DNA from: Planctomycetota bacterium
GTDB taxonomy: Bacteria; Planctomycetota; Planctomycetia; Pirellulales; PLA5
DNA: 64,000 nucleotides
Direction: 5' to 3'
Assembly (NCBI GenBank): GCA_003576845.1
Contig: QEVJ01000004.1
Span: 1 to 64,000, forward strand
Part shown: positions 33,373 to 41,910 of the stretch, in pieces
Layout of the letters: each line of letters starts with the position of its first letter
Position numbering within the stretch: the first letter of the stretch is position 1
Translations under genes and position numbers: made by a program
Notes under the pieces: generated by a model
Told to the model about the DNA's origin: nothing
Databases searched by the model: none
Seen by the model: only the letters and a program-made list of their open reading frames with translations

Positions 33373-34479
33373 GTGCTCGACGCCACGACCTACAAGGACG
33401 TAGTCAGCGGACGCCGCCGGGGCGTGTCGGCGTCCCTGGTCCGCAGCGCGCTGCGAATCGCGGAAACGCCGTATACGTTCGCCGTCCGCCGCCGCAACCT
33501 GCGCTTCGACACGGGGCGCGCCGAAATCGTCCGCGTCGGCGTGCCCGTCGTCAGCGTCGGCAATCTCACGCTCGGCGGCACCGGCAAGACGCCGGCCGTC
33601 GAGTGGATCGTTCGCTGGTTCCTCGACCGCGGCATCCGCGCCGGCATCGTGAGCCGCGGCTACGGCGCCGCGGACGGCGCTCCGAACGACGAAGCCCGCG
33701 AGCTCGCCGCGCGGCTCCCCGACCTGCCACACGTGCAAAACCGCGACCGCGTCGCCGCCGCCCGCGAAGCGATCGACCGCTGCGGCTGTCGGGCGATCGT
33801 GATGGACGATGGCTTTCAGCATCGCCGCCTCGCCCGCGACCTCGACATCGTGCTCCTCGACGCCACCGAACCGTTCGGCTTCGACCACGTTTTCCCGCGG
33901 GGAACGCTCCGCGAGCCGATCGAGTCGCTGCGCCGCGCCCACGTGGCGGTGCTAACGCGGAGCGATCTCGTCTCCGCGGAACGCCGCGAAGAGATCCGCC
34001 GCCGCGCGCTCGCCGTCGCGCCGCAGCTTGACTGGATCGAATCCACTCATGCCGCGCGCGAACTCGTCAACGCAACCGGCGAGCGTCGCGAACTCGACTG
34101 GCTCGCGGGCCGCCGCGTTGCCGCCTTCTGCGGCATCGGCAATCCCGCCGCGTTCGAGCGGACGCTCCGCGGCTGCGGGGCGCACGTCGTGGCCTTCCGC
34201 GCCCTGGCCGATCATTTCGACTACACTCAGACAGATAACGCCGGCCACTCGGTCGCCTCCCAACTCGGCCGCTGGGCAAAGTCTTCGGATGCCGAAGCCC
34301 TCGTCGCCACGTGCAAAGACCTCGCCAAACTCTCATTTACCGAACTCGATTCCGTTCCCCTCTGGGCACTCGCCATCGGCCTCGAAATCACGGCCAATCA
34401 AGAGTTGCTCGAGCGCCGCTTGGCCGCCCTCTTGCTTTCACCGACCCCCGACCCCCGGCCCCCGATCCCTGCCCCATGA
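33373..34479 (+). CDS. lpxK: Tetraacyldisaccharide 4'-kinase (lipid A synthesis)
   Basis: A 368-residue LpxK: it phosphorylates the 4' position of the tetraacylated disaccharide-1-phosphate precursor of lipid A on the inner face of the inner membrane. Seen: Walker A GNLTLGGTGKTPAV (about 63-76), VSRGYGA, and the conserved MDDGFQHRRLARDLDIVLLD (Walker B-like region). Later come ATEPFGFDHVFPRGTLREP, AFCGIGNPAAFERTL, DHFDYTQTDN and CKDLAKL. GTG start. Length is slightly long because the last about 12 residues (PTPDPRPPIPAP) are encoded by an intergenic-type CCGACCCCCG repeat (34441-34475). The next gene overlaps by four bases (ATGA), suggesting coupling. Confidence 0.93.
   Translation: MLDATTYKDVVSGRRRGVSASLVRSALRIAETPYTFAVRRRNLRFDTGRAEIVRVGVPVVSVGNLTLGGTGKTPAVEWIVRWFLDRGIRAGIVSRGYGAADGAPNDEARELAARLPDLPHVQNRDRVAAAREAIDRCGCRAIVMDDGFQHRRLARDLDIVLLDATEPFGFDHVFPRGTLREPIESLRRAHVAVLTRSDLVSAERREEIRRRALAVAPQLDWIESTHAARELVNATGERRELDWLAGRRVAAFCGIGNPAAFERTLRGCGAHVVAFRALADHFDYTQTDNAGHSVASQLGRWAKSSDAEALVATCKDLAKLSFTELDSVPLWALAIGLEITANQELLERRLAALLLSPTPDPRPPIPAP
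34441..34475. repeat. CCGACCCCCGACCCCCGGCC word repeat inside the lpxK 3' end
   Basis: A run of CCGACCCCCG/CCCCCGATCCC words forms the last codons of lpxK. A closely related run is in a true intergenic spacer at 63532-63566, which argues that the lpxK tail has been lengthened by a repeat. Confidence 0.55.
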
Positions 34480-34928
34480 TTCTCACTTCGCTCCACGACG
34501 CCGACCGCTACTCCGCCCTCCACCCCGGCTTTCCCGCCGCATTCGAATTCCTGCGCACCGGGCAATGCGAGTCGCTCCCACCCGGCAAGCACACACTCGA
34601 CGGCGACCGGCTGTTCATGCTCATCGCCGAAGACGCCGGCCGCGGTCGCGCGGGCGCCCCGCTCGAAGCCCATCGCCGCTACATCGACATCCAATACGTC
34701 GTCCGCGGCGTGGACACGATGGGCTGGCGGCCGCTCGAAAAGTGCGAGCGCCCGAGGTCCGAATTCGACGCGGCGAAAGACATCGTGTTCTTCGACGACG
34801 CACCCGTCGCCTGGTTCGACGTTCCGGCCGGTACGTTTACGATCTTCTTCCCCCACGACGCCCACGCCCCGCTCGCCGGCGATGCCCCGCCCCGCAAAGC
34901 CGTCGTCAAGGTCGCGGTCGAATGGTGA
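34476..34928 (+). CDS. YhcH/YjgK/YiaL-family protein (DUF386, cupin-like)
   Basis: A 150-residue single-domain protein of the YhcH/YjgK/YiaL family. Seen: PPGKHTLDGDRLFMLIAED, EAHRRYIDIQYVVRGVDTMGWRPL, DIVFFDDAPVAWFDVPAGTFTIFFPHDAHAPL and the final AVVKVAV. The His and Glu residues of the double-stranded beta-helix are retained (KH, EAH, FPHDAH). Some members are linked to sialic acid or sugar-acid metabolism, probably as sugar isomerase/mutarotase-type enzymes. The start ATG overlaps the stop of lpxK. A link with lipid A is not established; the overlap suggests only cotranscription. Confidence 0.85.
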   Translation: MILTSLHDADRYSALHPGFPAAFEFLRTGQCESLPPGKHTLDGDRLFMLIAEDAGRGRAGAPLEAHRRYIDIQYVVRGVDTMGWRPLEKCERPRSEFDAAKDIVFFDDAPVAWFDVPAGTFTIFFPHDAHAPLAGDAPPRKAVVKVAVEW

Positions 34929-34962
34929 TCCTTTACGAAGAGTGCAACCTGCCCGTGACGCG

Positions 34963-35020
34963 AAGTCACCTTTCGTTCTTCATTCTGCATTCTGCATTTT
35001 GCATTGTGCCTTTCGCATTG
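34963..35020. repeat. TTCATTCTGCATTCTGCATTTTGCATT repeat words
   Basis: Tandem ATTCTGC/ATTTTGC words occur between the YhcH-like gene and the FabD-like gene. They share TTCATTCT/GAATGCAG words with the repeat at 29693-29781. Confidence 0.55.
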
Positions 35021-35028
35021 CGTTCTCC

Positions 35029-36171
35029 ATGCACGACCGGTTCGACATCGCGACGACGGCCTTCGCGTTTCGCGGCTACAACGTCACGAACTTGGGTCGC
35101 ACTGCGGAGTTGCTCGCCGACGAGCGCTACGCCGAGCCGGTCGCGCGATATCTCGACCGCGCATCGGCCTTGTGTAGCGAAACGATCGGCCGCCGTGTCG
35201 ATTTGGTCGACCGCGTCCGCCGCCGGCAGGAAGCCACGCTCGCCGAATATGCCGAAGCCGTCGCGCTGATCGTCGCCGTCGAGATCGCCCAAATCGAAAT
35301 CCTCGAAACGCAGTTCGGCGTGAAGTACGCCGACGCACAAATGGCCTACGGTTACAGCCTCGGCGAGATCACCGCGCTCGCCGCGGGCGGAACCGTTTCC
35401 TTCGAGGACGCCCTGCGGATTCCGCTGGCCATGGCCGCCGATTGCGCCGCCCTCGCCGCCGACATCACGATGGGCATCCTGTTCTCCCGCGCCGCCGTGC
35501 TCGACATCCGCGCCGTCGGCCGCATCTGCCGCGAAATCAACGCCGAAGGCCGCGGCGTCATCGGCGTTTCGTCGTACCTCTCGCCGAACAGCCTGCTCTT
35601 GCTCGGACAACAAGACACGATCGACCGCTTCGAGAAACGGATGGTCGACGTGCTGCCCCGCGGCACGCACCTGCGCCGCAATCCCGATCGCTGGCCGCCG
35701 ATGCACACGCCGATCGTCTGGCAAGCGCACATTCCGAACCGAGCCGCCCACCTGATGCACACGCTCACCGGACCGTGCCACGCGCCGCGGCCCAAGGTCC
35801 TCTCGATGATTACCGGCAAGTACAGCTACACGGACGACAACGCCCGCGAACTGATCGCCCAATGGATCGACCACCCCCAGCGGCTCTGGGACGTTCTTTA
35901 CGAAACGCTCGCCAGCGGCGTCGAAACGGTCGTCCACGTCGGCCCCGAGGCAAACCTGATCCCGTCGACGTTCGAGCGCATCGCCAAGAACGTCCGCGAC
36001 CAGACCGAACAAAGCTCGCTCGCCGGGCGCATGGGATTGAGCGCCGTTCGCCAGATGGCCGAACGGGCATGGCTCCGCGCCGTGCTGCCGGCCAGAGCCG
36101 CACTCCTCCGCGCGCCGCATCTGCGCCACATCCGCCTCGAAGATTGGCTGCTCGAACAGCCGCGGCAATAG
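35029..36171 (+). CDS. Malonyl-CoA:ACP transacylase-like protein (FabD superfamily)
   Basis: A 380-residue acyltransferase-fold protein. The nucleophile elbow is YGYSLGEITALAAGG, with Ser110 in GxSxGE. The usual opening of FabD (VFPGQG) is replaced by FAFRGYNVTNLG. Other FabD-like parts: GRGVIGVSSYLSPNSLLLLGQQDTIDRF, MHTPIVWQAHIP, and GVETVVHVGPEANLIPSTFERI with the catalytic His equivalent in HVGP. It probably moves acyl groups between CoA and a carrier protein, but could serve a polyketide- or glycolipid-like pathway rather than bulk fatty acid synthesis. ATG at 35029 is preferred because the upstream in-frame stretch is the repeat at 34963-35020. It is longer than ordinary FabD (about 310 residues). 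Confidence 0.75.
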   Translation: MHDRFDIATTAFAFRGYNVTNLGRTAELLADERYAEPVARYLDRASALCSETIGRRVDLVDRVRRRQEATLAEYAEAVALIVAVEIAQIEILETQFGVKYADAQMAYGYSLGEITALAAGGTVSFEDALRIPLAMAADCAALAADITMGILFSRAAVLDIRAVGRICREINAEGRGVIGVSSYLSPNSLLLLGQQDTIDRFEKRMVDVLPRGTHLRRNPDRWPPMHTPIVWQAHIPNRAAHLMHTLTGPCHAPRPKVLSMITGKYSYTDDNARELIAQWIDHPQRLWDVLYETLASGVETVVHVGPEANLIPSTFERIAKNVRDQTEQSSLAGRMGLSAVRQMAERAWLRAVLPARAALLRAPHLRHIRLEDWLLEQPRQ

Positions 36172-36745
36172 CGCCGCCAGCACCGCAGTCCTCGATCCTT
36201 GTATGACGCCGATTTGCGAAACAAGGCGCTGACCGCACGGGAAGAACGCTTGGGATCGGTCGACGCGCTCCGGTTTCTCGCGCTCGTTCGCCGCGAGCCG
36301 TTCAACTGTGAAACATGGCGAGCCAAGACATTTGCCGACCAAAGCATCGCGGAACGGTTCGAGCAAATGCAGGGACTCGAATCGCGCGCACAATAGCCAC
36401 AGGGCAGCGACTCGAATACCGTAGGCCGGGCACACTTGATTTCGGTTTCCTGCCGGTTTGAACGCGCGCGGAAGCGGTCGCAATTCTTGTTCTTGCTCAC
36501 GCTTCGACGCCAAGGCGTGGGGACTCTTTGCTTTCGGTAGCCTGGAGAGACCGGCAGGCACAGCTTGCCCTGCGCAACCGCTGCAAGCCCCCGCCAGCGT
36601 GCGGCATCGCACGTCGCACAATTGCCTCTGCCCCCTTGCGAGCGCCCGGCTGGGGCGGCATATTGGCGGCGTGCCAAGTCGCACACTTCCGCGTGGGCAT
36701 TGGCTGGCCCAGCGTTCCAGTCGCAAACATCGAAGGAGACTTTCC
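36172..36745. other. Intergenic region upstream of tpx
   Basis: 574 bases. Contains a possible 65-residue small gene or remnant (36199-36396) and the leader of tpx. The remainder holds no recognised gene; a GATCCTTG word near 36195 belongs to the TCCTCGATCC repeat class. Confidence 0.4.
36199..36396 (+). CDS. Possible small antitoxin-like protein or remnant
   Basis: A 65-residue frame with TTG start: LYDADLRNKALTAREERLG, then SVDALRFLALVRREPFNCETW, and a C-terminal AERFEQMQGLE. The pattern (ARExLGxVDALRFLxLVxREPF..xxW) resembles small conserved bacterial proteins of unknown function often located with toxin-like genes. No strong ribosome binding site is visible and no partner is adjacent, so it may be a decayed gene. 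A chance frame cannot be excluded. Confidence 0.35.
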   Translation: MYDADLRNKALTAREERLGSVDALRFLALVRREPFNCETWRAKTFADQSIAERFEQMQGLESRAQ

Positions 36746-37264
36746 ATGGCCCGATCGGGAGCCGTTACGTTCAAGGGAGCGCCTCTGACCCTGGCCGGCG
36801 AAGCCGTCAAGGTTGGCCAGACCGCCCCGGCGTTCACGCTGCACTATTTCGACGGCGGACTCAAGTCGATCACGCCCGCCGACCTCAAGGGCAAGCCGAC
36901 GATCCTGTCGGTCGTGCCGTCGCTCGACACGCCCGTCTGCCAGACGCAAACCAAGAAGTTCAACGAGCAGCTCGGGGCGCTCGGCGACCGGATCAACGCC
37001 GTCACGGTCAGCCTCGACCTGCCGTTCGCCATGAACCGGTTCTGCGGCGCAGAGAGCATCAAGAACCTTCGCAACGGCAGCGACTACATGGACCGCTCGT
37101 TCGGCCAGAACTGGGGCATGTTGATCGAAGAGCTCAAAATCCTCGCCCGCGGCACGTTCGTCCTCGACAAGGACGGCAAGGTCGTCTACGCCGAGACGGT
37201 CAAGGAAGTCGCCGAAGAGCCGAACTACGACGCGGCACTCGCGGCGCTCAAGGGCCTGTTGTAA
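36746..37264 (+). CDS. tpx: Thiol peroxidase (Tpx-type peroxiredoxin)
   Basis: A 172-residue atypical 2-Cys peroxiredoxin reducing H2O2 and alkyl hydroperoxides with thioredoxin. Seen: VTFKGAPLTLAG, VGQTAPAFTLHYFDGG, and peroxidatic Cys65 in SLDTPVCQTQT. The resolving Cys is at 100 in NRFC, and RSFGQNWGMLIEELKILARGTFVLDKDG..VVYAE completes the signature. Both cysteines, and the Thr and Arg that activate the first, are present. Start ATG at 36746 with GAAGGAGA upstream. A clear intrinsic terminator follows at 37301-37343, so it is likely transcribed alone. Full family length. Confidence 0.96.
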   Translation: MARSGAVTFKGAPLTLAGEAVKVGQTAPAFTLHYFDGGLKSITPADLKGKPTILSVVPSLDTPVCQTQTKKFNEQLGALGDRINAVTVSLDLPFAMNRFCGAESIKNLRNGSDYMDRSFGQNWGMLIEELKILARGTFVLDKDGKVVYAETVKEVAEEPNYDAALAALKGLL

Positions 37265-37300
37265 ACGAGCTTCCCCGGACCACGCCGAATCGGAAAATCC

Positions 37301-37343
37301 AAGCTCGCGCCGTCAGCAGCACGTTGGCGGCGCGAGCTTTTTT
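37301..37343 (+). terminator. Rho-independent terminator of tpx
   Basis: AAGCTCGCGCCG (37301-37312) pairs with CGGCGCGAGCTT (37328-37339), a perfect 12-bp stem, and the T-run TTTTTT covers 37338-37343. Confidence 0.93.
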
Positions 37344-37501
37344 CGTTCGGCCGAGTCCAAAGCAGCTTGACGCACCCTCCACGGCGGCGATACCTTGAGT
37401 TCGTCGCCCCCGGCCGCGCCTGGAACACGCGCCGCGGATTCTCCGGACGTTCGCTCTTTCGGGCGGCGTCCGCATCCCATCTCGTCACACGGAGAAGAGC
37501 T

Positions 37502-39127
37502 ATGTCTTGGCAACACCGTCTGCTTTCTGCTGCGCTTTGCGCGAGCCTTGTGTTGGTTAAGTCGCAGACCGTTATGGCTGCACAGGACGAATCCCCGTCC
37601 GCCGCCGCTGCGAACTCCAACAATGAAACCGCCGAGAATCGCCCCGCCAAGAAGCGCCGCGAGTTGGCGACCGGCCAGAAAGCCATCGAAGTGGCCCTTG
37701 ACAAGAAGGTCGATGCGCAACTGATTCAGCTTCCGCTGCGGCAATTCGCCGAGTGGATTGAGGAGGAGTGCGGAATCCAGGTCGAAATCGACAACCGGTG
37801 CGTCGGCGATGCAGGGCTCGATCCCAACGCCATGGAAATCAGTCTCGATATGCGCGGCATAACGCTGCGTTCGTTGCTGCATCACGCGCTTCGGCCCTTC
37901 GACTTGACGTATGTCATCTCGCATGGAGTGTTGTTGATTACTACTCGCGACGCCGCCGCGGCGCAGCTCGTCGTGGAAATCTATCCCGCCGCCGATCTAA
38001 TCAGGTTTCGCGATTCGAGCGGCGCAATTTCCGAGAACGCCGAGCACGTTATCGAGCTGGTCACGACCGCTTGCTCCGCTACCAGTTGGGATGCCGTCGG
38101 CGGCTCGGGCACGATCAGCCAGTTTGACGGATTGCTCGTCGTCGGCCAAAGCCAAGACGTCCAACCCCAGGTCGCCGCTCTGCTCGATGCGGTCCGAGCT
38201 TCGATTGCCGCAGAAGCCAACGGAGACACGTCGCCGCGAAAAGTCCAGCGCGCCGCGTCCGCCGATGCGGAAATGGCGAAGGCGCTGGAATCATCGAGGG
38301 AATACTCGCTCATCGAAACGCCGCTCTTGCAGCTCGCGGAAATGATCGAGCGGCAAACCCAGGTTCAATTGATGATCGACAACCGCGCCTTTGAGGACGC
38401 GGGTATCGATGCAACGGGCGTCGAGCTAACCGCCGAATTCGCGTCCGCCCCACTCGCTTCGATTCTCGATCACGCGCTTTCTCAACACGGCCTTGCGTAC
38501 ATCGTCGATCACGAAGCAATTGTCATCACCACGGGGGACCGCGCCGCGTCGATGATGGAAACGTACATCTACTCCGTCGCCGACTTGATCGCCCGCGATC
38601 AACCGGCTACCACAAATGCAGACTCCCGCGCAAGCGATCTCAAGGAATTGCTCGCCGGCAATGTCGACGCCGCCGTGTGGGACAGCGTTGGCGGCCCAGC
38701 CCAAATGCAATTTGCCGCGCCGTGGAAACTGCTTGTCGTTTCCGCTCCGCGGTCGACCCAGCGGAAACTTGCCGACACGCTCGAAAAGCTCCGCGACGCC
38801 AAGCGCCGGCAGGCCGAAGCGAACCTTGCCCCGAGCGAGGCGCAGGCGTCGGATGATCCCATCGAGCTGCGCGTGTTCGCGATTGCTGCCGCGACTGACG
38901 GCAGCGCGGAAACGGCGAAAAGAACAGCCGACGTGGTTCGCGATCTTGTTCCCGAACTCGGCAAACAAGCGGGGAATGGCGAAGGACCTTCGTACCTGCG
39001 GGCGCTTCCCGACCGGCTTGTCGTTCGCCATCGCCGGTCGGTGCTGGCGAAAGTCGAGAAGCTTCTGGAGCAACTCGAAACGCCGGGAGGCGGGGCCGCA
39101 ACGGGGGCAGCGACATTCGGCCGCTGA
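37502..39127 (+). CDS. Secreted protein with two tandem STN/secretin-N-like domain pairs
   Basis: A 541-residue protein with signal peptide (CASLVLVKSQTVMAA). Its body is an internal duplication. Unit 1 has IEVALDKKV..., then VEIDNRCVGDAGLDPNAMEI, a LRSLLHHALRP...YVISHGVLLITT segment and a WDAVGGSGTISQFDGLLVVGQS part. Unit 2 repeats it as LMIDNRAFEDAGIDATGVEL, LASILDHALSQ...YIVDHEAIVITT and WDSVGGPAQMQFAAPWKLLVV. The DNR...L..IL..AL..YVI...ITT pattern is that of STN/secretin-short-domain folds. The following part resembles N-domains of secretins, but there is no secretin pore domain. A third related piece is near the C-terminus. ATG at 37502 has GGAGAAGAG upstream. Likely periplasmic; role unknown. 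Confidence 0.72.
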   Translation: MSWQHRLLSAALCASLVLVKSQTVMAAQDESPSAAAANSNNETAENRPAKKRRELATGQKAIEVALDKKVDAQLIQLPLRQFAEWIEEECGIQVEIDNRCVGDAGLDPNAMEISLDMRGITLRSLLHHALRPFDLTYVISHGVLLITTRDAAAAQLVVEIYPAADLIRFRDSSGAISENAEHVIELVTTACSATSWDAVGGSGTISQFDGLLVVGQSQDVQPQVAALLDAVRASIAAEANGDTSPRKVQRAASADAEMAKALESSREYSLIETPLLQLAEMIERQTQVQLMIDNRAFEDAGIDATGVELTAEFASAPLASILDHALSQHGLAYIVDHEAIVITTGDRAASMMETYIYSVADLIARDQPATTNADSRASDLKELLAGNVDAAVWDSVGGPAQMQFAAPWKLLVVSAPRSTQRKLADTLEKLRDAKRRQAEANLAPSEAQASDDPIELRVFAIAAATDGSAETAKRTADVVRDLVPELGKQAGNGEGPSYLRALPDRLVVRHRRSVLAKVEKLLEQLETPGGGAATGAATFGR

Positions 39128-39169
39128 AATCATCCGCGACGCGGCTTCGCGCAAAACCACCGCGAACCT

Positions 39170-39493
39170 TCACAGAAAGACGACCTGCCCGCGCAGCTCC
39201 GCTAGAGTTCTTGCGACGAATAGGGAGTCAATTGCCCGGATGAGTTGCCCGAGCGACCGCTGACGTTGCGTCCAGAAAATGATGCCGGCGTGATCGGTTC
39301 GCTGAGCGTTTAGCCGCAAGAAGTCTTGGTCTCGCGTCACGAGGATTCGGTCCTCGCGGGCAGCGTACGCCAGTTGCTTCTCATCGCTGGCGGCAAGCAA
39401 CCCCGCCTCGGAACTAACGGTTACGTCGTATCCTCGCCGCCGCAATCCTTCCGCTACGGCGCTCGGCATGCTCTCGTCAAGATGCAGACGCAT
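39170..39493 (-). CDS. DUF5615 PIN-like toxin
   Basis: A 107-residue protein of the DUF5615 PIN-like family: MRLHLDESMPSAVAEGLRRRGYDVTVSSEAG, then YAAREDRILVTRDQDFLRL and HAGIIFWTQ. The acidic residues of a PIN-type nuclease (DE near the start, TRDQDF) are present, so it probably acts as an RNase toxin. It overlaps the upstream DUF433 antitoxin by 17 bases, the standard arrangement of this pair. Its 3' end lies close to the convergent STN-domain gene. Confidence 0.88.
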   Translation of the reverse strand: MRLHLDESMPSAVAEGLRRRGYDVTVSSEAGLLAASDEKQLAYAAREDRILVTRDQDFLRLNAQRTDHAGIIFWTQRQRSLGQLIRAIDSLFVARTLAELRGQVVFL

Positions 39494-39824
39494 CGCTTGG
39501 ATTGCCCGTTGCGGCCGTCGTGCGTGCGTCTCGCGTTAACGCAACTTCCGTTTGTCGAGCAAAGTCCTCGTCGGCTAGCATATCGCCGCGGATTTCGTCG
39601 CGATGGTCGTAGTAGAATGCCAAGGCGGCATGAACTTGCGCCAGCGTAAGGTGCGGGAACTCGCGGACGATTTCTTCGGGCGACATTCCATGCCGCTCGT
39701 GGTCGGCGACGATGTCCTGGACGCGAATTCGGGTTCCGGCCACGTAGGCGCGCGATTGCCCGTCGCGATTCGGCCGGAGTTCGATATGACTTGAGACGAT
39801 CAAGCCTTGCTGCGAGGCGTTCAT
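39477..39824 (-). CDS. DUF433 antitoxin
   Basis: A 115-residue DUF433 protein: YVAGTRIRVQDIVADHERHGMSPEEIVREFPHLTLAQVHAALAFYYDHRDEI, a helix-turn-helix fold typical of the antitoxin partnered with DUF5615 toxins. It is expected to bind and neutralise the toxin and to repress the operon. The toxin gene overlaps its 3' end. ATG start at 39824; the Shine-Dalgarno is not obvious. The C-terminus (about 85-115) is Ala/Thr/Ser-rich and probably disordered. Length is at the long end of the family. Confidence 0.88.
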   Translation of the reverse strand: MNASQQGLIVSSHIELRPNRDGQSRAYVAGTRIRVQDIVADHERHGMSPEEIVREFPHLTLAQVHAALAFYYDHRDEIRGDMLADEDFARQTEVALTRDARTTAATGNPSDASAS

Positions 39825-40032
39825 GCCCCAATTCTACTCCCAACGGGACGGAATCGCCACCTCGGCGCGCCTATCCGTACTCGTCTCGCGCCGGTTTATG
39901 CCGTAGAATTGGTGGATTCGCCCCGGCCCTGTCACTGGCAATGGTCTCGATACGGCTCGGTGGTCGTTTCGCGTGCACCGCCGCCGGTGTGCTTTTCCCG
40001 CAATTCGAAATCCGACCGCTAGGACTTCCATC

Positions 40033-41436
40033 ATGTCCGCCGCCCGCCCACGCACGATTATCGAGAAGATTTGGGACAACCACGTCGTTCACGCCGAGGA
40101 GGGCAAGCAGACGATCCTGTACATCGACTTGCACCTGGTTCACGAGGTGACCAGCCCGCAGGCGTTCGAGGGTTTGCGGCTTGCCGGGCGGAAGGTGCGG
40201 CGACCGGAGCGGACCGTCGCCACGCCCGACCACAACGTGCCGACGACCGATCGCCTATTGCCGATCGCCGACTCGATCTCGCGGCAACAGGTCGACACGC
40301 TGCGCGCGAACTGCAAGGAGTTCGGCATCCGGCTGTACGATCTCAACGACCCGCATCAGGGCATCGTACACGTCATCGGGCCGGAGCTCGGCCTCACGCA
40401 GCCCGGCATGACGATCGTCTGCGGCGATAGCCACACGTCGACGCACGGCGCGTTCGGGGCGCTGGCCTTCGGCATCGGCACGAGCGAAGTCGAGCACGTG
40501 CTCGCCACACAAACGCTGCGGCAGTTTCCCCCAAAAACGCTCGAATTGCGCGTCGACGGCAAATTGGGCCGCGGCGTGACCGCGAAGGACTTGATTTTGT
40601 ACTTGATCGGCCAGATCACGACCGACGGCGGCACCGGATATTGCATCGAGTACACGGGCAGCGCCGTGCGGAGCCTGACGATGGAAAACCGCATGACCGT
40701 CTGCAACATGACGATCGAGGCGGGCGCCCGGGCCGGTTTGATCGCCCCGGACGACACGACGTATGCATATCTCCGCGGGCGCGAGTTCGCGCCAAAGGAC
40801 TTCGACGTAGCGGTCGCCCAGTGGCGGAAGTTACCGAGCGACGAAGGCGCAACTTACGACAAGTCGCTCGCGTTCGACGGCGGAAAGATCGCCCCGCAAG
40901 TCACCTGGGGCACGAACCCGGGACAGGTGACGTCGGCCGACGGCCGCGTGCCGGACCCGGCGTCGTTCGCCAGCGCCGACGAACGCAAGGCGGCGGCTCA
41001 AGCGCTCGACTACATGGCCTTGAAACCGGGCACGCCGATCATCGACATTCCGCTCGACCGCGTGTTCATCGGTTCGTGTACGAACTCGCGGATCGAAGAC
41101 CTGCGGCTGGCCGCCGAGACGGTTCGTGGCCGCAAGGTATCGGACCGCGTGCACGCAATGGTCGTGCCGGGCAGCGGGCCGGTCAAGAAACAGGCCGAAC
41201 AGGAGGGCCTGGACCGAATCTTCAAAGAGGCCGGATTCGAGTGGCGCGAAGCCGGGTGCAGCATGTGCCTCGCCATGAATCCCGACAAGCTCGAACCGGG
41301 CGAGCGCTGCGCGTCGACGAGCAACCGCAACTTCGAAGGCCGCCAAGGCAAGAACGGCCGGACGCACCTCGTTTCGCCGGCCATGGCAGCCGCGGCGGCC
41401 GTGGCGGGGCATTTCGTGGATATTCGGGAGTGGTAG
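40033..41436 (+). CDS. leuC: 3-isopropylmalate dehydratase large subunit
   Basis: A 467-residue LeuC, the Fe-S-containing large subunit of isopropylmalate isomerase in leucine synthesis. Seen: [73 protein letters not shown]. The 4Fe-4S ligands are Cys in [13 protein letters not shown] (about 348) and in [13 protein letters not shown] (about 409 and 412). Full length. ATG at 40033 with AGGA upstream; an upstream in-frame start is less likely. No leuD follows in the window; the next genes are unrelated, so the small subunit is encoded elsewhere. The upstream gap holds no gene. Confidence 0.96.
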   Translation: MSAARPRTIIEKIWDNHVVHAEEGKQTILYIDLHLVHEVTSPQAFEGLRLAGRKVRRPERTVATPDHNVPTTDRLLPIADSISRQQVDTLRANCKEFGIRLYDLNDPHQGIVHVIGPELGLTQPGMTIVCGDSHTSTHGAFGALAFGIGTSEVEHVLATQTLRQFPPKTLELRVDGKLGRGVTAKDLILYLIGQITTDGGTGYCIEYTGSAVRSLTMENRMTVCNMTIEAGARAGLIAPDDTTYAYLRGREFAPKDFDVAVAQWRKLPSDEGATYDKSLAFDGGKIAPQVTWGTNPGQVTSADGRVPDPASFASADERKAAAQALDYMALKPGTPIIDIPLDRVFIGSCTNSRIEDLRLAAETVRGRKVSDRVHAMVVPGSGPVKKQAEQEGLDRIFKEAGFEWREAGCSMCLAMNPDKLEPGERCASTSNRNFEGRQGKNGRTHLVSPAMAAAAAVAGHFVDIREW

Positions 41437-41466
41437 CTGCCCCGTTAAACCGGAGTTCCCGCGACA

Positions 41467-41907
41467 ATGCCGAGAGTCTACCGCTCGATGCTTGCCGATG
41501 GAAATCGGCCCAAAACCGGGAATTCGGCCAAGACACTGGGGGTCCGCGTAGGCAACAATGGAATCGCGGATATCGCTGTCGCTGCAAATGGAACGGTTCG
41601 GCCCGGCCAAGGTGGCATGTCCGTCGTGCGAAATTGGCGAGACTTGGCTCCTCATCGCATACCCGCGCGACTCAAAGAACTCTTTGTGCGGGAAGGCCTT
41701 CCCGGCGATGCGCGAGGACCTAACGACCTGGTCTGTTGGCGGCTTGGCGATGGTTCATTTGAGGATGGTAGAATTGCGAACGATTTGATTCTTCGGCTCG
41801 ACAAGGAAACACACGGCCTAGTCGAGCCAGAATTCGAAATGAAGCTCGAAGAGTACAACTTTGCCGTTTGGGCAACGGCGGATCAGTGGGTTATCGACGA
41901 GGAGTAG
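41467..41907 (+). CDS. Hypothetical protein with GxVxPGxGGMSV motif (possible Tse2-like)
   Basis: A 146-residue protein: MPRVYRSMLADGNRP, LGVRVGNNGIADIAVAANG, then TVRPGQGGMSVVRNWRDLAPHRIP, a Leu/Arg stretch and LEEYNFAVWATADQWVID. The segment GTVRPGQGGMSV recalls the conserved PGxGG(M/T)SV motif of Tse2-type ADP-ribosyltransferase-fold toxins and related unknown bacterial proteins. That is a resemblance only; I cannot show the catalytic residues. It is followed after 3 bases by a helical-repeat protein, so the two are cotranscribed. Base composition is more AT-rich than leuC, which fits accessory DNA. Confidence 0.6.
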   Translation: MPRVYRSMLADGNRPKTGNSAKTLGVRVGNNGIADIAVAANGTVRPGQGGMSVVRNWRDLAPHRIPARLKELFVREGLPGDARGPNDLVCWRLGDGSFEDGRIANDLILRLDKETHGLVEPEFEMKLEEYNFAVWATADQWVIDEE

Positions 41908-41910
41908 CAT

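Noticed and set aside
34966-36837. 623-codon open frame opposite the FabD-like gene and upstream of tpx
   Set aside because: Composition and lack of motifs mark it as an antisense shadow.
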